From Nocardia caishijiensis NBRC 108228 (GTDB lineage: Bacteria; Actinomycetota; Actinomycetes; Mycobacteriales; Mycobacteriaceae), in assembly GCF_001612825.1 (NCBI RefSeq), contig NZ_BDBE01000012.1:124001-188000 (forward strand): a DNA stretch of 64,000 bases. Direction: 5' to 3'. The notes beneath the pieces were generated by a model, which ran no database searches, was not told the DNA's origin, and was given only the letters and a program-made list of their open reading frames with translations. This document shows positions 1 through 9,100 of the stretch, piece by piece. Each line of letters begins with the position of its first letter. Positions within the stretch are counted from its first letter, which is position 1. The translations under genes were made by a program, and so were the position numbers.

Positions 1-126
1 GAGGAGGGGCGGGAGTATCGGCCGGAGGAGTTCCTGACCGCTGAAACGGTGGCACGGGCGGTGCGAAATGCCGTCGACACACCGCGCGACGCCCACCCGA
101 CCGAAATTGTGCTCCGTCCTCGGTGA
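1..126 (+). CDS. C-terminal end of a short-chain dehydrogenase/reductase (partial)
   Basis: The frame is open from the first base and stops at TGA 124-126, leaving 41 residues. The readable end (RPEEFLTAETVARAV, then a segment ending in EIVLRPR) is typical of the C-terminus of NAD(P)-dependent SDR oxidoreductases, where a 'pe-d-A' stretch and a 'ei-irP' strand close the Rossmann fold. The catalytic YxxxK and the nucleotide site lie outside the window, so the substrate cannot be inferred. A hairpin follows the stop at once, so this is probably the end of a transcript. Confidence 0.7.
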   Translation, partial: EEGREYRPEEFLTAETVARAVRNAVDTPRDAHPTEIVLRPR

Positions 127-130
127 TATT

Positions 131-168
131 GGCGCCAGCCCTGTGGTTCGCTGTGCCACAGTGGCGCC
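131..168 (+). terminator. Hairpin after the SDR gene
   Basis: GGCGCCA (131-137) pairs with TGGCGCC (162-168), and CTGTGG (141-146) pairs with CCACAG (156-161). This gives a 13-bp stem with a 3-nt bulge and a 9-nt loop, starting 4 nt after the SDR stop. There is no U-tract, which is common for actinobacterial terminators. The rest of the gap up to 297 shows nothing else recognisable. Confidence 0.5.
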
Positions 169-297
169 GCAGCTCGCTCTGCAACAGACTGACCAGGGGT
201 TACTCGAGGACGAACACCCTACGCAGCCGATCGTGTTCGCGGAGTCAAGCGCCGAGAACCGCGGCGCCAGCCGCTATGTCACAGTGAGGAGGAGTGG

Positions 298-1101
298 ATG
301 GACAGACGTCGAATGCTGACCTTGCTCGCCGCGGGGACGGTCGGGGCGCTGGCCGGTTGTGCCAGCGCGGGCGGCGAGACCGCGCCCGTCGGCGAGGCGG
401 TCGTGCCGGTCCCACCGCCGCCCGCACCGACGCCGAAGCAACCGGTGCTGCCTCCGCCGCCGAGTGGTCCGAAGTCGATCATCGGCGCCGAGACGATCAC
501 CGCCCTGCCCGGCCAGGGCTCGAGCATGGCACTCACCGTCGACGACGGCGCCAGCCCGGAGGTGGTCGGCGCCTACATCAAGTGGGCGGAGGACACCGGC
601 GCCCGCTTCACCTTCTTCGTCACCGGTTCGTTCGAAGCCTGGACCATCCACCGCGATGCCCTGCGCCCGCTGGTCGACTCGGGCCAGATCCAGCTCGGCA
701 ACCACACCTGGTCGCACGCGGCGCTCACCAAGATCGGCACCGACGGTGTCGTCGACCAGTTGAGCCGCACGAAAACGTTCTTGCACAACAACTTCGGCGT
801 GGACGGAACACCGTACTACCGCCCGCCCTTCGGCTACCACAACGCCACGGTCGACAAGATCGCCGCCGACCTCGGCTACACCGTGCCGACCATGTGGTAC
901 GGCTCGCTGTCGGACTCGGGTCTCATCACCGAGGAGTACCTGATGGAATGCGCCCGAAAGTATTTCGCCGCCCAGACCATCATCATCGGCCACGCCAACT
1001 TCCCGCCGGTCACCCACTGCTACGGGCAACTCGTGGACATCATCCGCGAACGCAACCTGTCGCTGGTCACCCTGAACGACGTGCTGGAGGTCCGCAGCTG
1101 A
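298..1101 (+). CDS. Polysaccharide deacetylase (NodB-type) lipoprotein
   Basis: Protein of 267 residues, starting at an ATG with a strong AGGAGGAG ribosome site. The N-terminus has an RRR motif, a hydrophobic core and the lipobox LAGC (Cys21), so the product should be a membrane-anchored lipoprotein. A proline-rich spacer follows (about 30-60). The catalytic domain shows the NodB motifs: TVDDG (motif 1, metal-binding Asp), HTWSH (motif 2, HxxxH metal ligands) and RPPFGYHN (motif 3). CE4 enzymes remove N- or O-acetyl groups from peptidoglycan or other cell-surface glycans; the actual substrate is unknown. It is convergent with leuS, and the 156 bp between them show no clear hairpin. Confidence 0.88.
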   Translation: MDRRRMLTLLAAGTVGALAGCASAGGETAPVGEAVVPVPPPPAPTPKQPVLPPPPSGPKSIIGAETITALPGQGSSMALTVDDGASPEVVGAYIKWAEDTGARFTFFVTGSFEAWTIHRDALRPLVDSGQIQLGNHTWSHAALTKIGTDGVVDQLSRTKTFLHNNFGVDGTPYYRPPFGYHNATVDKIAADLGYTVPTMWYGSLSDSGLITEEYLMECARKYFAAQTIIIGHANFPPVTHCYGQLVDIIRERNLSLVTLNDVLEVRS

Positions 1102-1255
1102 CGGTCGTATTCCGGTGACCTGGTTTCGCACGAACATGGGTAACTCGTCGGGTACCAGCTGACCCACCCACCGCGCAAAAGCTTGCCGCGTCCCCAACTC
1201 TCCCCGCACCCGAGTCTGGCCGAAAGGCACGGGGAGGCGGGTCGGTCCGCGGCGG

Positions 1256-4099
1256 TTACGGCACGATGTTGACCATCTTGCCGGGCACGACGATCACCTT
1301 GCGGGGTGCGGCGCCCTCGAGCAGCGCGACCACCTTCTCGTCGGCCAGTGCCGCCGCTTCGATCGCGGCCGGGTCGGCATCGGCGGGAACCTGGATCCGG
1401 CTGCGCACCTTGCCCTTCACCTGGATCGGGTACTCCACCGAATCCGCCACGAGCAGCGCCGGATCGGCGGTCGGGAACGGGCCGTGGGCCAGGGAAGCGG
1501 TGTGGCCCAACCGTTCCCACAGTTCCTCGGCGATGTGGGGTGCCAGCGGAGCGAGCATCAGGACCAGCGGTTCCACGGCGGCACGCGGTGCGCCGTCGGG
1601 GTAGTTCTTGGTCAGGTGGTTGGTGAGCTCGATCAGTTTCGCGCCCGCCGTGTTGTCGCGCAGGGCGGCCAGATCCTCGTCGACACCGGCGATGGTGCGG
1701 TGCACCAGCCGCAGCGTCTCGTCGGACGGTGCGGCGTCGGTGGCCTTCACCGCGCCGGTCTCCTCGTCGACGACCAGTCGCCACACGCGCTGCAGGAAGC
1801 GGTGCGCGCCGACGACGTCCTTGGTCGCCCACGGACGCGAGGTGTCCAGCGGTCCCATCGACATCTCGTAGAAGCGGAAGGTGTCGGCGCCGTACAGGTC
1901 GCACATCTCGTCGGGGGAGATGGCGTTCTTGAGCGACTTGCCGATCTTGCCGTACTCCTGGGCCACCTCGATCTCGACGCCGTCGGGACCGGTCCAGAAG
2001 AACTTCGCGTCCCGCTCGACCACCTCGGCAGCGGGCACGTAAGCGCCACGTTCGTCGGTGTAGGCGTAACCCTGCACGTAACCCTGGTTGTACAGGCGGC
2101 GGTAGGGCTCGCTGCCCGACACATCGCCCAGGTCGAACAGCACCTTCTGCCAGAAGCGCGCGTAGAGCAGGTGCAGCACCGCGTGCTCCACGCCGCCCAC
2201 GTACAGGTCGACACCACCGGGGTCGTTCGGGCCGTGCTTGTCGGTGCGCGGACCCAGCCAGTACTTCTCGTTCTCCTCGGCGCAGAACGTCTCGGTGTTG
2301 GTCGGGTCGGCGTAGCGCAGCTGGTACCAGGAGCTGCCCGCCCAGTTGGGCATGACGTTGGTGTCGCGGCGGTACCGCTTGGGTCCGTCGCCCAGGTCGA
2401 GTTCCACGTTCACCCAGTCGGTGGCCTTGGCCAGTGGCGGGGACGGCTCGGAATTCGCGTCATCGGGGTCGAAGGTGACCGGCGCGAAGTCCTCCATCTC
2501 CGGAAGTTCCACGGGCAGCATGGATTCCGGCAGGGCGTGCGCGACACCGTCGGCGTCGTAGACGATGGGGAACGGTTCGCCCCAGTACCGCTGCCGCGCG
2601 AACAGCCAGTCGCGCAACTTGTACTGGATCTTTCCGGTGCCGTGGCCCTCGGCCTCCAGGCGACCGATCATGGCCGCCTTCGCCTCGTCGACCGAGAGTC
2701 CGTTCAGGAAGCCGGAATTCACCAGCTCGCCCGCGCCGGACCAGGCCGCCTCGGTGAGGTCGCCGCCGGAGATCACCTCCGCGATCGGCAGGCCGAGGGT
2801 GGTGGCGAAGTCCCAGTCGCGCTGATCGTGGCCGGGCACGGCCATGATGGCGCCGGTGCCGTAACCACTCAGCACGTAGTCGGCGATGAAGATCGGCACC
2901 TGACGGCCGTCGGCGGGGTTGGTGGCGTAGGAGCCGAGGAAGACGCCGGTCTTCTCCTTGTTCTCCTGTCGCTCCAGATCCGACTTGGCCGCGATCGACT
3001 TCCGGTACGCCGCAACGGCTTCCGCCGGGGTGGCACTGTCGTTGGTCCAGCGGGTGTCGGTGTCGGCGGGCCAGGCGGCGGCGGTCAGCGTGTCGACCAG
3101 CTCGTGCTCCGGCGCGAGCACCACATAGGTGGCGCCGAACAGGGTGTCGGGCCGGGTGGTGAACACCTCGATGGTCTCACCCTCGGGCGCGGCGAAACGC
3201 ACCTGCGCACCGCGCGAACGCCCGATCCAGTTGCGCTGCATGGACTTCACGTTGTCGGGCCAGTCCAGCTCGTCCAGATCGTCGACGAGGCGGTCCGCGT
3301 AGGCGGTGATCCGCATCATCCACTGCCACATGCGCTTACGGAACACGGGGAAGTTGCCGCGTTCACTGCGCCCGTCGGCGGTGACCTCTTCGTTCGACAG
3401 CACCGTGCCCAGGCCGGGGCACCAGTTCACGATCGAGTCCGACTGGTAGACAAGACGATACGAATCCAGCAGCGCCGCACGTTCGGCGGTGCCCATCGAG
3501 GCCCAGTCGCCCTCGGGCACCGGACGCACGCCGCTGGCGAACTGCTCTTCCAGCTCGGCGATCGGCCGGGCGCGACCGACCTCCTGGTCGTACCAGGCGT
3601 TGTAGATGCGCAGGAAGATCCACTGGGTCCACCGGTAGTACTCGGGATCGGTGGTGGCGAAGGAGCGACGCGGGTCGTGGCCCAGGCCGAGGCGGTCCAG
3701 CTGACGCTGCATCGTCGCGATGTTCGACTCGGTGGTGACGCGCGGGTGCGCACCGGTCTGCACGGCGTACTGCTCGGCGGGCAGGCCGAAGGCGTCGTAG
3801 CCGAGCGCGTGCAGCACATTGCGTCCGCGCATGCGGTGGTAGCGGCCGAACACGTCGGTGGCGATGTAACCCAGCGGGTGGCCCACATGCAGACCGGCGC
3901 CCGAGGGGAACGGGAACATGTCCTGGATGAACAGCTTGTCGTCGGGGGTGTCACCCGCGAGCGGCCCGACCGGGTTGGGGGCGTTGAAGGTGCCGCGCTC
4001 GGCCCAGGTGCGCTGCCAGCGCTGTTCGATCCGCCCCGCGAGCTCGGCGTTGTACCGGTGCTGAGGTACGTCACTCTCGGTCGCACGAGTGTCCTGCAC
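1256..4099 (-). CDS. leuS: Leucyl-tRNA synthetase
   Basis: Class Ia aminoacyl-tRNA synthetase of 947 residues that charges tRNA-Leu in the cytoplasm. The HIGH motif appears as HVGH (around residue 72) and the KMSKS loop as KIGKS (around residue 718). Between them is the CP1 editing domain with [12 protein letters not shown]. The tail carries the anticodon-binding and leucine-specific C-terminal domains. I prefer the GTG at 4099, because AAGGCGGG lies just upstream; an ATG at 4138 would add 13 residues but has no ribosome site. Monocistronic, divergent from the SdpI-like gene. No T-box leader is apparent in the short upstream gap. Confidence 0.97.
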   Translation of the reverse strand: MQDTRATESDVPQHRYNAELAGRIEQRWQRTWAERGTFNAPNPVGPLAGDTPDDKLFIQDMFPFPSGAGLHVGHPLGYIATDVFGRYHRMRGRNVLHALGYDAFGLPAEQYAVQTGAHPRVTTESNIATMQRQLDRLGLGHDPRRSFATTDPEYYRWTQWIFLRIYNAWYDQEVGRARPIAELEEQFASGVRPVPEGDWASMGTAERAALLDSYRLVYQSDSIVNWCPGLGTVLSNEEVTADGRSERGNFPVFRKRMWQWMMRITAYADRLVDDLDELDWPDNVKSMQRNWIGRSRGAQVRFAAPEGETIEVFTTRPDTLFGATYVVLAPEHELVDTLTAAAWPADTDTRWTNDSATPAEAVAAYRKSIAAKSDLERQENKEKTGVFLGSYATNPADGRQVPIFIADYVLSGYGTGAIMAVPGHDQRDWDFATTLGLPIAEVISGGDLTEAAWSGAGELVNSGFLNGLSVDEAKAAMIGRLEAEGHGTGKIQYKLRDWLFARQRYWGEPFPIVYDADGVAHALPESMLPVELPEMEDFAPVTFDPDDANSEPSPPLAKATDWVNVELDLGDGPKRYRRDTNVMPNWAGSSWYQLRYADPTNTETFCAEENEKYWLGPRTDKHGPNDPGGVDLYVGGVEHAVLHLLYARFWQKVLFDLGDVSGSEPYRRLYNQGYVQGYAYTDERGAYVPAAEVVERDAKFFWTGPDGVEIEVAQEYGKIGKSLKNAISPDEMCDLYGADTFRFYEMSMGPLDTSRPWATKDVVGAHRFLQRVWRLVVDEETGAVKATDAAPSDETLRLVHRTIAGVDEDLAALRDNTAGAKLIELTNHLTKNYPDGAPRAAVEPLVLMLAPLAPHIAEELWERLGHTASLAHGPFPTADPALLVADSVEYPIQVKGKVRSRIQVPADADPAAIEAAALADEKVVALLEGAAPRKVIVVPGKMVNIVP

Positions 4100-4268
4100 G
4101 GTCCCGCCTTCTTGTTCTCGCCGATCAGGGGTAAACATCGTCTAACAGGGTAGAACGTCGTGGCGAGTTCATTTCCGAAGGGCCGGGTGGCGAGGCGCGC
4201 TGTGTGACGGGTCACCCGCACGGGGAGCGCCGGATATGTGGCGTGCACGGGTGCGCTAGCCTGCATGA

Positions 4269-4676
4269 ATGGTCGTCGTCGCTCTCCTGCTCTTCGCGCT
4301 GGCCGCGGTCGCCGTCACGACCGGTGTGCTCGGGCTGCTCGGCAAGTTGCCCCGCAATCGTTTCCTCGGTGTCACCACCGAGGCGGCCCTGCACAGCGAC
4401 GACAACTTCCGCATCGCCAACCGCATCGCCGCCCCCACCTCCGTCGGCGCGGGCGCCCTGCTCTTCGCCGGTGGCCTCGTGGTCCTGGTCGCGGGCGGTT
4501 TCGCCGCCCTCGGCGTGGCCGCCGCCGTCGCCGTGATCGCGATCTTCACCCTCGGCGCGGGCGCGAACGCCGCCGCCCGCACCGTCGAACCCCTCCTGCC
4601 CCCCGCCCCCGTCGGCGGCTGCGGCTCCTCCTGCGGCAGCTGCTCCCTGCGCGACACCTGCGCTCCCGCCAACTGA
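4269..4676 (+). CDS. SdpI-family small membrane protein with Cys-rich tail
   Basis: Protein of 135 residues with three hydrophobic segments (about 2-22, 58-78 and 78-98). Between the first two is the SdpI/YhfL-type signature GLLGKLPRNRFLGVTTEAAL, with 'N-R-I' soon after. Members of this family include the SdpI immunity/signal protein of Bacillus, but most actinobacterial homologues have no known role. Unusually, the last 25 residues are hydrophilic and contain five cysteines (GCGSSCGSCSLRDTC), which looks like a metal or redox site on the membrane face. It stops 3 bp from the convergent YncE-like gene. Confidence 0.75.
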   Translation: MVVVALLLFALAAVAVTTGVLGLLGKLPRNRFLGVTTEAALHSDDNFRIANRIAAPTSVGAGALLFAGGLVVLVAGGFAALGVAAAVAVIAIFTLGAGANAAARTVEPLLPPAPVGGCGSSCGSCSLRDTCAPAN

Positions 4677-4679
4677 GCG

Positions 4680-5774
4680 TCATCCCAGGGCGGCAGCGGG
4701 CAGAATCGTCACCTTGCCCTTCTCCAACACGTAGATCGTGCGGGTGACCGGGTCCATGACCATGTCGCGGGGTTCGGTGAGCGAGCGGGTCGCGCGGATC
4801 TCGTCGGTCGACAGATCGACGGACATCATCTGATCCGCGCCTGTGGCGGCGTCTCGCATGATGTAGGCCCTGTTCGTGGCAGTGTCGAAAGCCGCCTCAT
4901 AGGTCGGCCGTGGTAGGCCGGGATCCGGCGGCGTGGCGGACCCGTTGTGAGCGTGCAGCTCGCCGGTAGCGGTATCGAGGATGTCGACTCCACCCTGGGC
5001 GTCGAGCACCCGCAGTGTCCGCCGATCCTTGTCGAAGTCGGCCTGCACCAGTTCCGTCGTCGACCATTCGAGCAGCTCTTTCCGCTCCTGCGTCACCGGA
5101 TCGATGGATTCCAGTGACGGCCCCGCCAGATAGAGGAGCTTCGTGACCGGGTCGACCGCGATGTCGTTCGGGGAAAACACCGAGGCGGGCACGGTGGAAC
5201 TCACCGCATCGGCGCCCTGTGGCACCACCCCGATGACCGAGCTGTAGCGATGCCCCCGCGCATCCTCGATGTGTCTTCTGTCGCCGAGAACGTATGCGGT
5301 GTGGGTGCTTTCGTCGACCGCTACTCGCGCTGCGTAGGAACCGACCTCGATCTGCGATCGGATGGTGTTGGTCGAGCCGTCGACCACCGTGAGCACGCCG
5401 TGGTCGAGTTGCCGATCGAGCGGGCTGACCAGATGGACCGTGCGCGCGCCCGGGTCGACGGCGATGTCGGTAGCGGAATGGGGGAGCGGAATCGTCGCGG
5501 TGATCGTGTGGGTCGACAGATCGATGACCATCAGTTGGTGCACGTAGGCGTCCGAGTCGCCGTTCGCGTGCTCGGTCGTCGCGGCATACAAGATGCGTGC
5601 GGCCGGGTCGATCGCCAGCACACCGAAGAAGACACCGTCGGCGACCGGAATGGTCGGCAGCACACCGTGACCCTCGACGTCCGCGCAAGACGGGGTGGAC
5701 ATGCTGACGGCTGCCACGGCCAGCAGTCCGCTGATCGCGCGTAGCCGCCGATGGCGAGGCTGCTGTGTACCCAT
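4680..5774 (-). CDS. YncE-like beta-propeller putative lipoprotein
   Basis: Protein of 364 residues. The start is the ATG at 5774, preceded by AGGGGGAC; longer frames have no ribosome site. The N-terminus is Arg-rich, then hydrophobic, then a lipobox-like TPSC (Cys30), so export and possibly lipidation are likely. The body contains recurring blade motifs such as LAIDPAARILYAAT, DIAVDPGARTVHLVS, RVAVDESTHTAYVLG and MVMDPVTRTIYVLE. These are typical of seven-bladed YncE/40-residue YVTN propellers used for extracytoplasmic binding. No catalytic residues are recognisable. It lies between two genes for Cys-tailed membrane proteins. Confidence 0.75.
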   Translation of the reverse strand: MGTQQPRHRRLRAISGLLAVAAVSMSTPSCADVEGHGVLPTIPVADGVFFGVLAIDPAARILYAATTEHANGDSDAYVHQLMVIDLSTHTITATIPLPHSATDIAVDPGARTVHLVSPLDRQLDHGVLTVVDGSTNTIRSQIEVGSYAARVAVDESTHTAYVLGDRRHIEDARGHRYSSVIGVVPQGADAVSSTVPASVFSPNDIAVDPVTKLLYLAGPSLESIDPVTQERKELLEWSTTELVQADFDKDRRTLRVLDAQGGVDILDTATGELHAHNGSATPPDPGLPRPTYEAAFDTATNRAYIMRDAATGADQMMSVDLSTDEIRATRSLTEPRDMVMDPVTRTIYVLEKGKVTILPAAALG

Positions 5775-5902
5775 GTCGTCCCCCTGGATGAAGATGGCCC
5801 GGCGAGAGATCAACCTAGCGCGTGGGACAGCGGTCGAGGTTTGTCTATGTGCGCCGAGGGTGTGCTTCCGGTACAACGGAAGTAGGTACTACCGGGGGGT
5901 TC

Positions 5903-6217
5903 ATGATGATTTTCGGAGTGGTTGTTCTCGTAGCGTTCGCCGGGGTGGTCGCGGTCGGCTTCATTCCGCTGCTCGGCATCGTCTTGTTCGTGATCGCGGC
6001 GGTGCTGTTGGTCGTCGGCATCGTTCAGTCGCGGCGTGAGCAGGTCTTGATGAAGAAGTCGCCGGTACGTCGGGCCGGTGCGGCGGGCACTGCTGGCGGC
6101 GGGTGGTCGGCCGGAGGGTTCTTCGTCTGGGGTGGTGACGGCGGTAGCTCCGGTGACGGCGGTGGTGGCGGCGGTGGATGCGGCGGCGGTGGTGGCGGCT
6201 GCGGTGGTGGCAGCTGA
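5903..6217 (+). CDS. Small two-TM membrane protein with Gly/Cys-rich tail
   Basis: Protein of 104 residues starting MMIFGVVVLV, with GGGGGG 4 nt upstream of the ATG. Residues about 3-40 form a hydrophobic hairpin. A basic linker (QSRREQVLMKKSP) follows, then a tail composed almost only of Gly, Ser and Asp, with two cysteines in long glycine runs near the end. The function is unknown. The next gene encodes a protein of the same architecture, so the pair is probably a tandem duplication or a functional pair. The tail composition resembles metal-binding or structural glycine-rich segments. Confidence 0.7.
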   Translation: MMIFGVVVLVAFAGVVAVGFIPLLGIVLFVIAAVLLVVGIVQSRREQVLMKKSPVRRAGAAGTAGGGWSAGGFFVWGGDGGSSGDGGGGGGGCGGGGGGCGGGS

Positions 6218-6307
6218 AGACCGGCGCTGCTAGGTCGCGGTAAGCGAATCACAAGGCCGCGCCCCTAGATTCGGGATCGACAGGCAGATCCCGGACCAGG
6301 AGGAGCC

Positions 6308-6652
6308 ATGAGTTTCGTCGATATCGTCGGTGGCGTGCTGGCGTTCGTGATCGCGTTGCTCGGCATCGCGATGGTGTTCGTCGTGCCGAGCGTCATCCTG
6401 GTCGCTGTCGTGCGCGCGATCACCGACTCGAGGCCGACCTACGGGGGCTACCGTCCGGACCCTCGGCAGCGTGGGAACCGGCACAACCCGTGGTCCAGTG
6501 GTAGCGACTGGACTTACAACAGCGGCTATTCGAGCGGCGGCTGGTCGGACGGTGGTTCGTCCGGGAGCAGCGGCTGCGATTCGGGGTCGAGCTCGTCGAG
6601 TGGTTGCGGCGGGGGCAGCAGTAGCAGCTGCGGCGGGGGCAGCGGCTGCTGA
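6308..6652 (+). CDS. Small membrane protein with Ser/Gly/Cys-rich tail
   Basis: Protein of 114 residues starting MSFVDIVGGV, with CAGGAGGAG 4 nt before the ATG. One or two hydrophobic segments (about 4-40) are followed by a polar linker rich in Tyr, Pro and Asn (GGYRPDPRQRGNRHNPW). The tail of about 45 residues has cysteines regularly spaced in Ser/Gly (GCDSGSS, GCGGGSS, SCGGGSGC) and ends exactly on Cys. The architecture matches the preceding gene (5903-6217) although sequence identity is low outside the tail. Function unknown. It is convergent with the cupin gene, with only 2 bp between them. Confidence 0.7.
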   Translation: MSFVDIVGGVLAFVIALLGIAMVFVVPSVILVAVVRAITDSRPTYGGYRPDPRQRGNRHNPWSSGSDWTYNSGYSSGGWSDGGSSGSSGCDSGSSSSSGCGGGSSSSCGGGSGC

Positions 6653-6654
6653 TG

Positions 6655-7038
6655 TCACGCGCCGGGTGGGGGCGGCACCCGGCGCGACAGCGGCGCACCC
6701 GTCGGGTTCACATAGAGCACGAGGATACGGACCTCGGAGGTGCCGTTGTTGCGGGCGACGTGCGCGTTGTCCGGCCCGCTCGGCTCCCGGAACACCCGGA
6801 ACCGGCGGTACTCGGCGTGCCCGCGAGCAATGTAGGGGTGATCGAGCACACCCCGGGTGACCAGCACGAACAGTGTCCCGTCGTGGAAATGCCAGCCGCT
6901 GGTCCCGCCGGGAACGATGCGGGTGCGGCGGACGACGATGTCGCGGCCCGCCAACCGCAGGCGCAGCAGCGTGCGGCTGGCGGTGCCGACCGCCGGAGCC
7001 GGGTTGGGGACGAACTCTCGGGTGCACCTGCGGGTCAT
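6655..7038 (-). CDS. Cupin-domain protein, last gene of the ThDP-KAS operon
   Basis: Protein of 127 residues with a single cupin barrel. The first conserved motif is visible (PGGTSGWHFHDGTLFVL, giving two of the usual histidine metal ligands). The second motif is weak (PDNAHVARNNG). Its ATG overlaps the aminotransferase stop in an ATGA, so it is translated as part of the five-gene operon that starts at 11618. Possible roles are a metal-dependent isomerase, cyclase or oxygenase acting late in the pathway, or a small-molecule sensor. The sequence alone does not decide this. Confidence 0.75.
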   Translation of the reverse strand: MTRRCTREFVPNPAPAVGTASRTLLRLRLAGRDIVVRRTRIVPGGTSGWHFHDGTLFVLVTRGVLDHPYIARGHAEYRRFRVFREPSGPDNAHVARNNGTSEVRILVLYVNPTGAPLSRRVPPPPGA

Positions 7039-8084
7039 GCCGTCATGAAACCACCTCCGCGCAAACCCGCCAGGGCGGCGTGCACGGCGCGTCCCGCCAC
7101 CGGATCACCCACCGCGATGCGGGCACTGCCGTCGGCGTAGGCCTTGGCAGCGATCCCGGCCCGGCGCAGCGCGGTCGCCACGCCGGGGCCGGGCACGTAC
7201 AGGAAATTCGCGTGACTCTCCGGGATGTCGAACCCGCACGCCCGCAACGACAGCCGCAGCACCTCGCGCTCGCGGTTGATGCGGTCGACCCGTTCATTCA
7301 GCTCATCACCGGCCGCGTAGGCGGCCCGCACGGCGGCGACCGAGGCGGTGGCCACCCCGAACGGCAACTGCTGCGCGCGCACCCGCTCGATGAGCGCGCC
7401 GCGCCCGACGCAGTAGCCGATACGCAATCCCGCCAGTCCGTACGCCTTGGAGAAGGTGCGAAGGATGAGCAGATTCGGATGCCGGACCAGCAGCATGTGC
7501 GGGTCGAGCCGGTCGCCCGCCGCGAGGAATTCGACGTAGGCCTCGTCGAGCAGCACCGGCACCCGCTGCGGCAGCGCCGCGACGAATTTGCGCACCGCGC
7601 CCGCCTCGAGCACCGTCCCGGTCGGATTGTGCGGTCGGCACAGCACCACGAGGGCGGTCCGCCGGTTCACGGCGCGCCGCATGGCGCTGAGGTCCTGGTT
7701 GCCGGACGGGTCGAGCGGCACCGGGACGACCGTCATCCCGGCCATGTCCGCCATGATCGGATAGCCGTCGAATGTCGGTGTGCTCGTGACGAGTTCACCG
7801 CTGCCGAGGGCACGCATCACCTGCAGGGCGACCCCGGTGGCCCCGGCGCCGACCACCACGTCGGCGGAGGAGACCCCGAGATGGGTGGCGATGATCCGTG
7901 GCAGTTCCTGTGGCAGGAACTCGGGGTACCGATTCGCCTCGCGCAGAGTCGCGTTCACGGCGGTGAGCACGGAAGGCAGCGGTGGGAAAGGATTCTCACT
8001 GAGGCCGAGGTCGAAGACGGTCGGCGCCGGTTCGGCGCGAAACCGTTGCGAGGGAAGGGTCGGCTCGACCAGCCGCACACTCAT
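7035..8084 (-). CDS. PLP-dependent class I/II aminotransferase, HisC-like
   Basis: Protein of 349 residues, fold type I. Visible motifs are CRPHNPTGT (cofactor contact), LLDEAYVEF (Asp and Tyr to PLP) and RTFSKAYGLAGLRIGY (Schiff-base Lys in SKAYG, then the substrate-carboxylate Arg region). Overall it is most like histidinol-phosphate or aromatic aminotransferases, but the context argues against a histidine role: no his genes are present. The ATG at 8084 forms an ATGA overlap with the KAS III-like stop. The likely role is to transaminate a keto intermediate made by the upstream ThDP and ketosynthase-like enzymes (inference). Confidence 0.85.
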   Translation of the reverse strand: MSVRLVEPTLPSQRFRAEPAPTVFDLGLSENPFPPLPSVLTAVNATLREANRYPEFLPQELPRIIATHLGVSSADVVVGAGATGVALQVMRALGSGELVTSTPTFDGYPIMADMAGMTVVPVPLDPSGNQDLSAMRRAVNRRTALVVLCRPHNPTGTVLEAGAVRKFVAALPQRVPVLLDEAYVEFLAAGDRLDPHMLLVRHPNLLILRTFSKAYGLAGLRIGYCVGRGALIERVRAQQLPFGVATASVAAVRAAYAAGDELNERVDRINREREVLRLSLRACGFDIPESHANFLYVPGPGVATALRRAGIAAKAYADGSARIAVGDPVAGRAVHAALAGLRGGGFMTA

Positions 8085-9100
8085 CGCCCCGCACCCCACC
8101 GCACCGCCGCGGCCCCGGCGAAATCACCCGCGTGCGCGAATGCCGACAGCAGAACCACCGACCCGTTGCGCAGTCGTCCGGCCTGGTTCTCCACATCGAG
8201 TGTCACCGGAATGCCTGCGGCGAAAAGGTTTCCGCACCGGTCGAACGTGTCCGGATGACGGTCGGCGGGCAATTCCAGCGCATCGTGCCAATTGCGCAGG
8301 AACAGCCGATTGGGCTGATTGGTGACGAAGGCGTCGATATCGCGACCCTTCACCCCGATCCGATCACACACCGTGAGTGCCACTTCCGGGACGAGCCGGT
8401 TTCCCCGCGCGAACACCTTGGTGATCTTCGATTCGGAGAAGCTCACGCATCCCTGGCCCTCGCCGGGTTCCCAGTATTTGCGGGTGCCGTTGGTTGTGAA
8501 GTCCATGTCACCGGCGAACTCGGGGTAGGTGCGGCATTCGATATCCAGGATCGGCGCCGAATCATCCTTGCGCAGCAGACCGATTCCGCACCCGTCGCCG
8601 GGCACGGGTGCCTGGGCGAGCTTGCGGATATCGGGCTGGGTGAACACCGGGCCCGCGCAATTCTGCACCGCGACGATCAGCGCCGTCTTCGCGTCACTGG
8701 TCGCCATCATCATTCGCGCCATGGCCATCATCTGCACGAAGGCCGCGCAGCCGCTGTTGTGCACGTCGAGCACCTGCGCCGGGCGCGCTCCGAGCCTGCG
8801 GGCCAGCTCGGGGGCGGCTCCGAGCACCGGATTGTCGGGCAGTTGGGTGTGGGTGATGATGATGTCGATCTCGGCGGCGAGGTCGGCGCCGTGGCGCTCG
8901 CGCAGCACGTCGAAGGCGCGTTCGGCCATGTCGACGGCGGTTTCGTCGCGTCCGACATGGTGGCGGCCCGAGGGCGAACGGAACATCACGTTCTTGGCCA
9001 TCCGCTCCGAACGGGAGAACTGGGTGAAGTATTCGGTGGGCACCGGGTCACCGGGCAGGTAACTCGCGACGTCGACCAGACTCACAGACGGCATGTTCAC
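8081..9100 (-). CDS. KAS III-like (thiolase-fold) protein with altered catalytic triad
   Basis: Protein of 339 residues with the FabH/thiolase fold. The nucleophilic cysteine is present in HNSGCAAFVQ, and the triad Asn is present in FDRCGNLFAAG. The position of the triad His (VPHQAN in FabH) reads VTNQPN, that is Asn. Enzymes with Cys but a changed His often transfer or condense acyl groups without normal malonyl decarboxylation. The chosen GTG at 9100 overlaps the upstream TGA as GTGA; a GTG at 9109 and an ATG at 9094 are alternatives. Second-to-last partners in the operon are an aminotransferase and a cupin. Confidence 0.85.
   Translation of the reverse strand: MNMPSVSLVDVASYLPGDPVPTEYFTQFSRSERMAKNVMFRSPSGRHHVGRDETAVDMAERAFDVLRERHGADLAAEIDIIITHTQLPDNPVLGAAPELARRLGARPAQVLDVHNSGCAAFVQMMAMARMMMATSDAKTALIVAVQNCAGPVFTQPDIRKLAQAPVPGDGCGIGLLRKDDSAPILDIECRTYPEFAGDMDFTTNGTRKYWEPGEGQGCVSFSESKITKVFARGNRLVPEVALTVCDRIGVKGRDIDAFVTNQPNRLFLRNWHDALELPADRHPDTFDRCGNLFAAGIPVTLDVENQAGRLRNGSVVLLSAFAHAGDFAGAAAVRWGAGR

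Noticed and set aside
1484-4153. Open frame of 889 codons on the plus strand opposite leuS
   Set aside because: It is an antisense shadow created by high GC content; the product has no recognisable domain and leuS explains the DNA fully.
5868-5895. CCGGTA-N16-TACCGG, similar to the repeat at 22619-22642
   Set aside because: Half-sites of six GC-rich bases with different spacers are expected by chance; not enough for a shared operator.
6170-6652. Gly/Ser/Cys-rich tails read as microcin- or TOMM-type peptide precursors
   Set aside because: Both proteins have membrane helices in front of the tail, and no cyclodehydratase, dehydrogenase or peptidase gene is nearby.
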